From: Acidiphilium sp. C61
Lineage (GTDB): Bacteria; Pseudomonadota; Alphaproteobacteria; Acetobacterales; Acetobacteraceae
Assembly (NCBI RefSeq): GCF_902712915.1
Contig: NZ_CACTIA010000005.1
Location: 1,512,001-1,576,000, forward strand
Length of the DNA stretch: 64,000 nucleotides
Reading direction: 5' to 3'
Part shown: in pieces, positions 30,821 to 38,892 of the stretch
Layout: each line of letters starts with the position of its first letter
How positions within the stretch are numbered: the stretch's first letter is position 1
Notes under the pieces: model-generated
Database searches by the model: none
Told to the model about the DNA's origin: nothing
What the model saw: only the letters and a program-made list of their open reading frames with translations
Position numbers and translations under genes: made by a program

Positions 30821-33800
30821 GCCACATCCTCCAGCGCGATCACGGCGAGCCGTTGCCCGGCCCGCACCACCTGTCCGGGCGCGGTCTCGATCGCGGCGAG
30901 AACCCCCGCCGCCGGCGCCGTCACCCGCACCTCCATCTTCATCGATTCGACGATGATCACCGCCTCCCCGGCGGCGACACGCTCGCCCGGCCCACGCAGC
31001 ACCTGCCACACGCTGCCCGGCACCGGGGCGGGCAGGGCGCGCATCCCCGCCGCCAGCACCGTCTCCGCCACCGGCGGCGGCAGCTCCTCGGCCGGCACCG
31101 CGTCCAGCCCCTTCGCCCGCCAGGCCTCGCGCTCGGCGGCGAAGGCCGTCCCCTGCCGCGCCCGGAAGGCGGCGATGCTGTCCGCCTCCGCCGCCATCAG
31201 CGCCTGCTGGGCCGCGAGCGAGAATGTCGTCTCCTCGATCCGCAGCGGATAGCGCCCGTGCGGAAACGCCGCGCGCGCCTCGGCCAGGTCCTGCGCATCC
31301 ACCTGGTAGAACCGCAGCACGTCGAAATGCCGCAGCAGCCAGGGTGTGTCGCCGAACGGCACCCGCCCGCCGGCATGGCTGTTCCACATCTGCACAGTGC
31401 GGCCGAACAGCTGGTAGCCACCCGGCCCCTCCATGCCATAGACGCAGAGATAAGCCCCGCCGATCCCCACCGCGTTCTCCGGCGTCCAGGTCCGCGCCGG
31501 GTTGTATTTGGTCGTCACCAGCCGGTGCCGCGGGTCGATCGGGGTGGCCACCGGCGCGCCGAGATACACATCGCCCAGCCCCATCACCAGATAATCGGCG
31601 TCGAACACGATCCGCCGCACCTCGTCCTCGGATTCGAGGCCGTTGATCCGCCGGATGAACTCCACATTGTCCGGGCACCAGGGCGCGTCCGGCCGCACCG
31701 TCTCCTGATATTTCCGCATCGCCAGCATCACCTGCCCGTCCTTCCAGGACAGCGGCAGATGCACGATGCGCGAGGGCACCGTCATCGTCGCAGGATCCGG
31801 CAGGTCCGGCTCGATCGCGCGGATCGCCTCCAGCAGCACCGAGGCCCGCACCGCATCCGGGTCGAAATGCACCTGCAACGAGCGAATTCCCGGCGTGAGA
31901 TCGACGATCCCCTTCAGCCCCGCCTGAAGCAGCGCTGCCTGCAACGCATGCGCCCGCAGCCGCAGCGCGAAATCCAGCGTCATCGCGCCGAACTCGACCA
32001 GCAGGTTCGCATCCCCCTGCCGCCGCACGACCATCGTCTCCGAGCGGTGCAGCACCGCAGGGTCGGCGTCGGCGCGGGTGAAATGCACCACATCCCCCGG
32101 CCGCAACTGCCCGAGCTTCCACAAATCCTCCGCTGCCACCACGCCGGGGCAGACGAACCCGCCGAGCGAGGGGCCATCCGGCCCGAGCAGGATCGGCATG
32201 TCTCCGGTGAAGTCCACCGCCCCCACCGCATAGGGCACGTCATGGATGTTGGAAGGATGCAGCCCCGCCTCGCCGCCATCCGCCCGCGCCCATTCCGGCT
32301 TCGGCCCGACCAGCCGCACCCCGGTCCGTGCCGAGTTGTGATGCACCTCGTAGGAGGCCGAGAACAGGGCCGCGATATCCGCCTCGGTGAAGAAATCCGG
32401 CGCGCCGTGCGGCCCGTAGCGCAGCGCGATTTCCCAGCGATCGGTCAGTTCCGCCGCCGCCGGCGCCGCCGCAGCACCGCGCGCCAGCCCCTCGAAATGC
32501 AGGACATCCCCCGTATTCAGGCAGCCGGTGCCATGCCCGCCGAAGCCGCCCAGCGCGAAGGTCGCGGTCGAGCCCAGGAATTCCGCCGCCATGAACCCGC
32601 CGCCCACGGCGAGATAGCAGCGCTGCCCCGGCCCCTCGATCGCCCCCAGCGCCAGGACCTGCCCCGCCCGCACCGCGACCACCGCGTCATGCGGCACCCT
32701 CGCGCCATCGAGCGTCGCCACCATCCGCGCCCCGGCAAGCGCGATCTCGGCATCGCTGCGGAAGCGCAGCACCGGCCCGGTCAGCGTGCATTCCAGCACC
32801 GCCGCCCCCGGCGGATTGCCGAGCAGCGCATTCGCCCGCGCCGCACTCCGCGCATCCATCGGCCCGCTCGGCGGAATCCCCACCTCCCAGGCGCCAAGCC
32901 TCCCCGGCAGGCTCTGCAACGAGGATTGCGCCCCCGGCTCGATCACCGCGATCCCCTCGCCCGGCCACTCCAGCAATCCCAGCGTCCCCGTTGTCATGGT
33001 CCCGGCGCGGAAATCCGCATTGTCGAGCGCCGCCAGCAGATAGGCACGATTGGTCTCGATCCCGGTCACCGCCGTCGCCGCCAGTGCCTCCCGCAGCGCC
33101 GCGATCGCCGCCTCCCGCGTCTCCCCGCGCCCGATCAGCTTCGCCAGCATCGGATCGTAGAACGGCGTCACCTCGCTCCCCGGCGCGATCCACCCGTCCA
33201 CCCGCACGCCGGCGCCATAGCGCAGCGCGGTGATCCGCCCGGTCGAGGGCCGAAACCCTTCCGCCGGGTCCTCCGCATAGAGCCGCGCCTGCACCGCCGC
33301 CCCGCGCGGGCGCAGCCCCGCCGGCAGCACGAACCCGCCGGCGGCGGCGCGGACCATCCATTCCACGAGGTCGATGCCGAACACCTCCTCGGTCACCCCG
33401 TGCTCGACCTGCAACCGCGTGTTCACCTCCAGAAAGTAGAATCTTTCCGCCACCGCATCGTAGATGAACTCCACCGTTCCGGCCGAGAGATACCGCACCG
33501 ACCGCGCCAGCCCGCACGCCGCCGCCTCCATCGCCGCCAGCACCGGCGCGGGAATTCCCGGTGGCGGCGTCTCCTCGACGACTTTCTGGTTGCGTCGCTG
33601 CAACGAGCAATCGCGCGCCCCGAGCGCCACCACCCCGCCCGCGCCATCGCCGAAAATCTGTACCTCGACATGCCGCGCCGCGGTGACGAATTTTTCCAGA
33701 TACAGCGCCGCCTCGCCGAAATTCGCCTGCGCCAGCCGGCTGATCCCGGCGAAGCGCGCCCGCAGCTCCGCCTCGTCGGCGCAGGGCGCCATGCCGATCC

Positions 33801-34305
33801 CGCCGCCGCCCGCAGTGCTCTTCAGCATCACCGGATAGCCGATTTCTGCCGCCGCTGCCGCCGCCGCCTCCACCGAGCCGAGCAGCCCCGAACCCGGCAG
33901 CAGCGGAACCCCGGCGGCCAGCGCCAGCTCCCGCGCCGTGTGCTTCAGCCCGAAGGCGCGCATCTGCTCCGGGCGCGGCCCGATGAACACGATCCCCGCA
34001 TCCGCCAGCGCCTCGGCGAAATCCGCCCGCTCGGCGAGAAACCCGTAGCCAGGATGCACCGCTTCCGCCCCGCTGGCGCGGCACGCGGCGACGATCGCCC
34101 CGACATCGAGATAGCTCTCCGCCGCCGCATCCCCCGCCAGCGCCACCGCGTGATCCGCTGCCAGCACAGGCGGCGTGAACCGGTCCGCGGGCGAATGCAC
34201 CGCGACCGTTTCAATCCCCAACCGCGTCAGCGTCCGGCCGATCCGCGCCAGAATCGCGCCCCGGTTGGCGATCAGGATTTTCGAAAACAGGGCCTCCCGC
34301 CTCAT
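30817..34305 (-). CDS. uca: Biotin-dependent guanidine carboxylase (annotated family: urea carboxylase)
   Basis: 1162-residue single-chain biotin carboxylase. Order: biotin carboxylase domain (about 5-450; KSTAGGGGIGM ATP loop and EVNTRLQVEHGVTEE), two-part carboxyltransferase domain of the KipI/KipA-like type (about 480-1060; GPMDARSA and NNP-type segments), and biotin carrier domain at the end with the biotinylated lysine in ESMKMEV. The ykkC-type riboswitch in front of this operon and the neighbouring DUF1989 pair indicate that guanidine, not urea, is the substrate: such enzymes have been shown to make carboxyguanidine. Substrate choice cannot be read from this sequence alone. Start 34305 overlaps the preceding stop (ATGA). 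Confidence 0.92.
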   Translation of the reverse strand: MRREALFSKILIANRGAILARIGRTLTRLGIETVAVHSPADRFTPPVLAADHAVALAGDAAAESYLDVGAIVAACRASGAEAVHPGYGFLAERADFAEALADAGIVFIGPRPEQMRAFGLKHTARELALAAGVPLLPGSGLLGSVEAAAAAAAEIGYPVMLKSTAGGGGIGMAPCADEAELRARFAGISRLAQANFGEAALYLEKFVTAARHVEVQIFGDGAGGVVALGARDCSLQRRNQKVVEETPPPGIPAPVLAAMEAAACGLARSVRYLSAGTVEFIYDAVAERFYFLEVNTRLQVEHGVTEEVFGIDLVEWMVRAAAGGFVLPAGLRPRGAAVQARLYAEDPAEGFRPSTGRITALRYGAGVRVDGWIAPGSEVTPFYDPMLAKLIGRGETREAAIAALREALAATAVTGIETNRAYLLAALDNADFRAGTMTTGTLGLLEWPGEGIAVIEPGAQSSLQSLPGRLGAWEVGIPPSGPMDARSAARANALLGNPPGAAVLECTLTGPVLRFRSDAEIALAGARMVATLDGARVPHDAVVAVRAGQVLALGAIEGPGQRCYLAVGGGFMAAEFLGSTATFALGGFGGHGTGCLNTGDVLHFEGLARGAAAAPAAAELTDRWEIALRYGPHGAPDFFTEADIAALFSASYEVHHNSARTGVRLVGPKPEWARADGGEAGLHPSNIHDVPYAVGAVDFTGDMPILLGPDGPSLGGFVCPGVVAAEDLWKLGQLRPGDVVHFTRADADPAVLHRSETMVVRRQGDANLLVEFGAMTLDFALRLRAHALQAALLQAGLKGIVDLTPGIRSLQVHFDPDAVRASVLLEAIRAIEPDLPDPATMTVPSRIVHLPLSWKDGQVMLAMRKYQETVRPDAPWCPDNVEFIRRINGLESEDEVRRIVFDADYLVMGLGDVYLGAPVATPIDPRHRLVTTKYNPARTWTPENAVGIGGAYLCVYGMEGPGGYQLFGRTVQMWNSHAGGRVPFGDTPWLLRHFDVLRFYQVDAQDLAEARAAFPHGRYPLRIEETTFSLAAQQALMAAEADSIAAFRARQGTAFAAEREAWRAKGLDAVPAEELPPPVAETVLAAGMRALPAPVPGSVWQVLRGPGERVAAGEAVIIVESMKMEVRVTAPAAGVLAAIETAPGQVVRAGQRLAVIALEDVA

Positions 34306-34937
34306 GGTTCCCACACCACGCAGCGGATCGGCGTTGGCCGGAACCCGTTGCACGGGTTGTTCACCTGCGGGCAGTTCGAAATCAGCACCAACAGATCCAT
34401 CTCCGCCCGCAGCTCGACATACCCGCCCGGCGCCGACACCCCGTCATCCACGGTCAGCTCCCCATCCGGCCGGATCGGCACGTTCATGAAGAAATTCACG
34501 TTTGACACGAGATCGCGCTTGTCCATCCCGTATTTCGCAAGCTCGGTCAGGAAGTTCTCCCGGCACGCATGCATGAACCGCGTCGCCTGGCCGAACCGCA
34601 CGGTGTTGCTCTCGCACGAGCACGCCCCCGCACTGGTATCGTGAAACCCGCAGGTATCGGCAACGATCGTCGCCATCGCCCGCCCCTCGTTCGAGCGCAG
34701 CACCGACCCGGTCGAAAGGTCATACCGCCCGCCCGCCCGCGCCTGTGCGGCCAGCGTGTCCTGCGCCGAATAGCGCTCGCCCGGATCGGCGGCGTTGTAG
34801 AACAGCGCATCCACCGCCTGCTGGCTTTCCAGGTCGATGATCCGCAGCACCTGCCCTGCCTTCAGCGTGGCCGAGAACGGCGCGCGCGCCGGCACCACGA
34901 CATCGAGGATCGCCGCGTCGAAATGGTGTTCCATCAT
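34302..34937 (-). CDS. cgdB: DUF1989 protein, carboxyguanidine deiminase subunit (urea carboxylase-associated protein 2)
   Basis: 211 residues, one DUF1989 domain. Visible are AGQVLRIIDLESQQAVDALFYNAADPGERYSAQDT in the first third, then a cysteine/histidine-rich segment DTCGFHDTSAGACSCESN that could bind metal, and NFFMNVPIRPDGELTVDDG. Proteins of this pair, long labelled urea amidolyase-associated, act together as carboxyguanidine deiminase, giving allophanate and ammonia. Which partner carries the active site is not certain from here, but this copy keeps the Cys/His cluster and the other does not. Two adjacent ATGs (34937, 34934) are possible starts; GAGGG lies just upstream. Confidence 0.85.
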   Translation of the reverse strand: MMEHHFDAAILDVVVPARAPFSATLKAGQVLRIIDLESQQAVDALFYNAADPGERYSAQDTLAAQARAGGRYDLSTGSVLRSNEGRAMATIVADTCGFHDTSAGACSCESNTVRFGQATRFMHACRENFLTELAKYGMDKRDLVSNVNFFMNVPIRPDGELTVDDGVSAPGGYVELRAEMDLLVLISNCPQVNNPCNGFRPTPIRCVVWEP

Positions 34938-34941
34938 GCCC

Positions 34942-35727
34942 TCACGCGAAATAGCGGTCATTGTTCTCGAAGCCGCGCGCGGCTTCCTCCGTCGCGCACC
35001 GGCAGGGATCATCCGCACCCGGCGGTGCTGCGCGATACCGGACGATCCCGATCTCCCCGGTTGCCTCCTGCAATGTCGCCAATGGATGCGGCGTGTTTGA
35101 CAGCGCGACCAGCAGATTCATCTCCGCCCGCAACGTCACGAACGCCCCCGGTGGCGGCGCGCCGACCAGCGCCGGAAGCCCCGCCGCATCCACCCGCATC
35201 TTCGCAAACAGCGTCAGGCACGGCCCGACATCCCGCCGCCCGAGACCGAACTTCGCCGCAGCACTGCGCAGGTTGTCGCGGCCGTTCCGCGCCCCGCCCG
35301 CCGTCTGCGGCGTCGATGGCCCGAGGATCGGGTCATGCCCCGCCCCGCTATCCGCGATCACCGCGGCCATCACCCGCCCCATGTCGGAAAACAGCACCCG
35401 TCCGCCGCCGATCAGCGTCGTCCATTGCAGCTTCGCCGTGTCCCCGGCATTGAACCGTTCCGAAACATCGTCGGCATTCCACAGGAAAACCGAAGCCCCC
35501 GGCGTGCCGTGCGGGTTCTCGACATGCAGCGCCTCGCCCCGGCGCAGCCGGAGTGCCACGTACCACCCCGGCGGGATCACCTCCCGCGCGATCACGTCGC
35601 CAGCGCCGATCGCCGGCTTCACGCCGAAATCCGGCATCGCGCCCGCCTTCGCCCGGGCCCCCGCCTGCAACGCCTCGTAGCGCGCGCGATACTGCGCGGG
35701 CGTCATCGTATCGAGATGATCCATCAT
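34942..35727 (-). CDS. cgdA: DUF1989 protein, carboxyguanidine deiminase subunit (urea carboxylase-associated protein 1)
   Basis: 261 residues, second member of the DUF1989 pair. It shares the fold text of its neighbour (GEALHVENPHGTPGASVFLWNADDVSERFNAGDT; GAFVTLRAEMNLLVALSNTPHPL) but at the equivalent of the Cys/His segment it reads DSGAGHDPILGPST, so the putative metal cluster is missing and this may be the regulatory or structural subunit. The C terminus has CRC. It lies 4 bases before the next gene's ATG region and 4 bases after the ABC ATPase gene. Starts at 35727 or 35724 (ATG ATG). Confidence 0.85.
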   Translation of the reverse strand: MMDHLDTMTPAQYRARYEALQAGARAKAGAMPDFGVKPAIGAGDVIAREVIPPGWYVALRLRRGEALHVENPHGTPGASVFLWNADDVSERFNAGDTAKLQWTTLIGGGRVLFSDMGRVMAAVIADSGAGHDPILGPSTPQTAGGARNGRDNLRSAAAKFGLGRRDVGPCLTLFAKMRVDAAGLPALVGAPPPGAFVTLRAEMNLLVALSNTPHPLATLQEATGEIGIVRYRAAPPGADDPCRCATEEAARGFENNDRYFA

Positions 35728-35731
35728 TCCC

Positions 35732-36529
35732 TCACATGATGTTAGCGAGGCCGTCCTCGCGGGCGATCGTTCCGGCCGTGGGGTCGTCCCCCGGTCCGTT
35801 GCGCGGCGTCCGACGCCGCACGGGAATGTCATGGGTGATCCGCGCGCCCCGCGCCGGATCGTCCGGCTCCGGCCGCTCGAACACCAGCACCCGCGTGCCC
35901 AGCCGGAACGCCTCGCTGATATCATGCGTCACCATCACCACCGTCATCCGCGTCTCCTCCCAGAGGCGGCGCATCAGCCCGTGAATATCCGCCCGCGTGC
36001 CGGGATCGAGCGCGCTGAACGGCTCATCCAGCAGCAGCACGCGCGGCTTCAGGATCAGCGCCTGCGCCAGCGCCAGCCGCTGCTGCATCCCGCCCGACAG
36101 CTGCGCCGGATAGAGCGATGCCGCGTGCGCAAGCCCGACCTCCTCCAGCAGCGCGCGCGCCTGCACCTCCGCCCGCCGCCGTGCCGCGCCGAACAGCCGC
36201 CCGAGCAGCGGCGCCGCCGCGATCTCCAGCGGCAGCACCACGTTGCCGAGCACGCTCAGATGCGGAAACACCGAATAGCGCTGGAACACCACGCCCCGGT
36301 CCGCCATCGGCTCGCCCGGCAGTGGTGCCCCCGCCAGCCGGATCGAACCGTGGCTCGGCGTCTCCTCGCTCATCAGCATGCGCAGGAACGTCGTCTTGCC
36401 GCACCCGGTCGGCCCGACGATCGTCACGAAGCTTCCCTCTGCGATCCGCAGGTTGATCCGCTCCAGCACGATCCGCCCGCCATAGACCTGGCCGACATCG
36501 CGCACCTCGATCAGGCTTGCCCCGCTCAC
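35732..36529 (-). CDS. ABC transporter ATP-binding protein (guanidine operon)
   Basis: 265-residue ATPase of the nitrate/taurine class. Walker A VGPTGCGKTT (about 40-49), signature LSGGMQQRLALAQAL (about 145-159), Walker B VLLLDEPFSALD and the H-loop VMVTHD. The start is a GTG whose last two bases are part of the permease stop (GTGA overlap), supported by the reading frame and by the typical N-terminal LIEVRDVGQVY. The C-terminal 35 residues are charged and unconserved. Together with the adjacent permease and binding protein it makes a full importer, most likely for guanidine given the riboswitch. Confidence 0.9.
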   Translation of the reverse strand: MSGASLIEVRDVGQVYGGRIVLERINLRIAEGSFVTIVGPTGCGKTTFLRMLMSEETPSHGSIRLAGAPLPGEPMADRGVVFQRYSVFPHLSVLGNVVLPLEIAAAPLLGRLFGAARRRAEVQARALLEEVGLAHAASLYPAQLSGGMQQRLALAQALILKPRVLLLDEPFSALDPGTRADIHGLMRRLWEETRMTVVMVTHDISEAFRLGTRVLVFERPEPDDPARGARITHDIPVRRRTPRNGPGDDPTAGTIAREDGLANIM

Positions 36530-37344
36530 GAGCGCGCCGCCCCGGCGAACCACGGGAACGCCCTGGCCTGCAAAAGCCGCAGCGCCGCATCCGAGATCAC
36601 CGCCAGCAGCGTGATCCACACGACATAGGGAATGATGATGTCCATCGCGAAATAGCGCCGCACCAGGAAGATGCGGTAGCCGAGCCCGTCCTGTGCCGCG
36701 ATCGCCTCGGCCGAGATCAGATACAGCCAGGCCGGCCCGAGCGAGAGCCGCAGGCTGTCGATGAGTCGCGGCAGCATCTGCGGCACCACCACCCGGAGCG
36801 CGATCTGCCAGGACGACGCCCCCAGCGTCTGCGCCTTGATCATCTGCGCGCGCGGCAGTTCCTCCACCCGCAGCACGAGGTCGCGCACGATATAGGGCGC
36901 CGTGCCGATCACGATCAGCGCCACCTTCGCCGTCTCGCCGATCCCGGCGATGATGAACAGGATCGGCAGCACCGCGAGCGGCGGCACCATCGAGAAGGCG
37001 GTGATGAAAGGCAGCAGCAGCTTGCGAAGATACGGCACCATGCCGACGAGAATGCCTGATGCGAAGCTGATCGCGGTGGCGATCGCGAGCCCGGACAAGA
37101 TCCGCCGCAGGCTCGCCAGCGTATCGGCGAGCAGCGGATACTGCCCGGTCGCCATGTCGCGGGTGAGCGCCATCTCCCGCATCCCGGAAGCCATCTGCGC
37201 CAGCGTCGGCAGCACCTTGTCGGATGGATTGACCTCGTGCTGCATCGTCGAGGCGACGACATAGCCGAGCCCGACCAGCACGAACGGCAGCAGCATCAGC
37301 ACGCGCCCGCTGCCGGGCCTGGGATGACGGTTGATGACGCGCAT
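36526..37344 (-). CDS. ABC transporter permease (guanidine operon)
   Basis: 272-residue inner-membrane subunit with about six helices. The EAA coupling loop is visible as MIKAQTLGASSWQIALRVVVPQMLPRLIDSL (about 167-197), the pattern of NitT/TauT permeases. The ATG is at 37344, eight bases after the binding-protein stop. It belongs to the importer encoded by this operon. Confidence 0.9.
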   Translation of the reverse strand: MRVINRHPRPGSGRVLMLLPFVLVGLGYVVASTMQHEVNPSDKVLPTLAQMASGMREMALTRDMATGQYPLLADTLASLRRILSGLAIATAISFASGILVGMVPYLRKLLLPFITAFSMVPPLAVLPILFIIAGIGETAKVALIVIGTAPYIVRDLVLRVEELPRAQMIKAQTLGASSWQIALRVVVPQMLPRLIDSLRLSLGPAWLYLISAEAIAAQDGLGYRIFLVRRYFAMDIIIPYVVWITLLAVISDAALRLLQARAFPWFAGAARS

Positions 37345-37352
37345 CGCCCGGC

Positions 37353-38441
37353 TCAGAGCGTCTTCGCCGCCGCCATCCGCATGAAATCCGACGTGTAGCG
37401 AAACTTGACGTTCTTCTTGTCGCCAAGGATCTTTCCATCCGGAAGCGCGATCCCCACCACGTTGGGCGAGGTCGCACCCTGGCCCATCAGCCCGTGGCTG
37501 AACAGGAAGGTGCGCACATATTCCATCGTCTTCACCAGCTCCGCCGAGCCGGTGAACGATGCCGCCCCGGCCGGATCGGCGAAGAGATGCGTGGTCTTGA
37601 GCTGCGCCTCGAACCCCTTGAGATCGGTGCCCGAAAGCTTCGCCATCGCCATCCGCGCTGCCTTGCCCTCGGCAGTGTCCGACAGCATGATCCCCAGCGT
37701 TTCATACCACGCCCCGGTCAGCGCCTTGGCGAATTCCGGATGCGCCTTCAGCACGTCGGTCCGCACGATGCACAGGTCGAGAATCTCGCCCGGAATCTGC
37801 GCCGAGGTGAACACCTCGTGCGCATCGGCGTTCTTCATGATCTCCTGCACGATCGGATTCCACGTCACCACCGCGGTCACCGCCTTCGTCATCCAGGCTG
37901 CCGCCATGTCAGCGTCGGAGGTGTTGACGATGCGCACGTCCCGCTCGCTCATGTGGTGCTTTTCCAGCCCCCGGTCGAACAGGTATTGCGACACCGAATA
38001 CTGAACGAGGTTCACCTTCTGCCCCTTCAGGTCGGTGAACTTCATCTTGTCCTTGAGAATCACGGCATCGTTGCCGTTGGAGTAATCCCCGGTGATAATC
38101 GAGGTCGAATCCACCCCGCCCACCGCCGGCACCGCCAGCGTGTCCATGTTGGTGATCGTCAGCGCGTCGAACGCGCCGGCGGTATACTGGTTGATCGAGG
38201 TCGGATAATCCGCGACCTCGATCACCTCGATCTCGATCCCGTACTTGTCCGCCCATTTCTTCACGATCCCCTTGTCCGCCGCCCAGGGCCAGGGCATCCA
38301 GCCGACATAGATCGTCCAGGCCAGCTTGAATTTTTTCGGCCCTCCGGCTCGCGCCACCGGCAGGCCCGGCAGCACCGCCGCCGTGGCTGCCGCCGTCGCC
38401 GCCCCGGCGCCCGCCTTGATGAATTGCTTGCGTGTCAGCAT
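37353..38441 (-). CDS. ABC transporter periplasmic binding protein (guanidine operon)
   Basis: 362 residues; first gene of the operon. The N terminus (MLTRKQFIKAGAGAATAAATAAV..ARAGG) is a Tat-like leader with RK in place of RR, cleavage expected after ARA. The mature part is a NitT/TauT/thiamine-pyrimidine-type fold: WTIYVGWMPWPWAADKG, then a DALTITNMDTL ligand-side loop. Binding proteins of this type occur in many urea-carboxylase-like operons. The start at 38441 has GAGGAGAAAACCG upstream, and this ribosome site is part of the riboswitch expression platform. Confidence 0.9.
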   Translation of the reverse strand: MLTRKQFIKAGAGAATAAATAAVLPGLPVARAGGPKKFKLAWTIYVGWMPWPWAADKGIVKKWADKYGIEIEVIEVADYPTSINQYTAGAFDALTITNMDTLAVPAVGGVDSTSIITGDYSNGNDAVILKDKMKFTDLKGQKVNLVQYSVSQYLFDRGLEKHHMSERDVRIVNTSDADMAAAWMTKAVTAVVTWNPIVQEIMKNADAHEVFTSAQIPGEILDLCIVRTDVLKAHPEFAKALTGAWYETLGIMLSDTAEGKAARMAMAKLSGTDLKGFEAQLKTTHLFADPAGAASFTGSAELVKTMEYVRTFLFSHGLMGQGATSPNVVGIALPDGKILGDKKNVKFRYTSDFMRMAAAKTL

Positions 38442-38500
38442 CGGTTTTCTCCTCACCGTCGATCGCATCGATCGGCGCGAGGGGGCGAACGGAGAAACCG
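38442..38500 (-). promoter_or_regulatory. Riboswitch expression platform: ribosome-site-sequestering helix
   Basis: On the minus strand, CGGTTTCTCC (38500-38491) can pair with GGAGAAAACCG (38452-38442), which is the ribosome binding site of the first gene; a perfect inner hairpin CGATCG-ATG-CGATCG lies between the arms. This would hide the ribosome site unless the upstream aptamer folds so as to free it. There is no T-run after a stem, so translational rather than transcriptional control is more likely. The upstream segment GTGCGCATCG could serve as an alternative partner of CGATGCG within the hairpin. Confidence 0.5.
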
Positions 38501-38520
38501 ATGCGCACCCACGCACCAAA

Positions 38521-38622
38521 GTCTCTCCCGGGCTTTTGTCCCGCCGTGGACCGCGCGGATGTCTCCCGCGCGGCTGAAGCTCTCGGACCAGCGCCGGATT
38601 TTCGATCCGGCCGGAACCCTAG
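38521..38622 (-). promoter_or_regulatory. Guanidine-I riboswitch aptamer (ykkC class)
   Basis: Read on the minus strand, all conserved blocks of the guanidine-I aptamer appear in order: CTAGGGTTCCG (38622-38612), a hairpin GCCGGAT-CGAAA-ATCCGGC, CTGGTCCGAGAGC, a second hairpin CCGCGCGG-GAGACAT-CCGCGCGG, then ACGGCGGGACAAAAGCCCGG and GAGA. This class binds guanidinium and switches on guanidine carboxylases and guanidine exporters. It lies 80 bases upstream of the binding-protein gene and about 16 bases downstream of a sigma-54 promoter, so it begins almost at the predicted transcription start. Confidence 0.93.
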
Positions 38623-38637
38623 CTCGGTTTCTGCTCC

Positions 38638-38654
38638 TGCAACTGGCGTGCCAA
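38638..38654 (-). promoter_or_regulatory. Sigma-54 promoter of the guanidine operon
   Basis: Minus strand TTGGCACGCCAGTTGCA: an exact match to the -24/-12 consensus TTGGCACG-N4-TTGCA with GG and GC ten bases apart. The start of transcription would fall near 38626, just before the conserved CTAGGGTTCC of the riboswitch. Sigma-54 dependence implies an ATP-using activator bound upstream, and fits nitrogen-limitation control. Confidence 0.75.
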
Positions 38655-38738
38655 CGTAGGGGCCATCGCGGCAATGCCGTCGGCAGACGCAACTCCCGAC
38701 GCACCCTCGGCGCCCATACGCCTCATTTGAGTATAAAA

Positions 38739-38778
38739 TAGACTATTATAGACTATCTTATAATCATATAGATTATAT
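38739..38778. promoter_or_regulatory. Helically phased repeats between two sigma-54 promoters
   Basis: TAGACTAT occurs at 38739-38746 and again at 38749-38756, ten bases apart, followed by a related TAGATTAT about two turns further on, within an AT-rich block. The block is roughly 70-110 bases from both sigma-54 promoters, the normal distance for an enhancer-binding protein or IHF. No classical NtrC palindrome was recognised. Confidence 0.4.
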
Positions 38779-38847
38779 TTTATTCTTTATCGTTTTACAA
38801 AGCTGAAAATACGTGCATTTTTCGGGCAAAAAGTGCAGGCCGCGTGA

Positions 38848-38862
38848 TGGCACAAAGCTTGC
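38848..38862 (+). promoter_or_regulatory. Sigma-54 promoter of the divergent operon
   Basis: TGGCAC-AAAGC-TTGC on the plus strand: the -24 and -12 boxes are intact with GG-N10-GC spacing. Transcription would start near 38874, 19 bases before the first start codon, leaving room for the GGGAG ribosome site. An imperfect inverted repeat (TGCATTTTT at about 38813, AAAAAGTGCA at about 38829) lies just upstream. Confidence 0.65.
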
Positions 38863-38892
38863 GATGCTCACGGCGCATGTCGGGAGTACGTC

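Noticed and set aside
30853..34644. A very long open frame (over 1200 codons) on the plus strand opposite the carboxylase gene
   Set aside because: Arginine/histidine/proline-rich, no domain text; a mirror of the high-GC codon pattern of the real minus-strand gene.
38813..38838. TGCATTTTT...AAAAAGTGCA as a classical NtrC site
   Set aside because: The arms are close to the known pattern only at the ends, the spacing is off, and it lies almost on the -24 box, too near for an enhancer.
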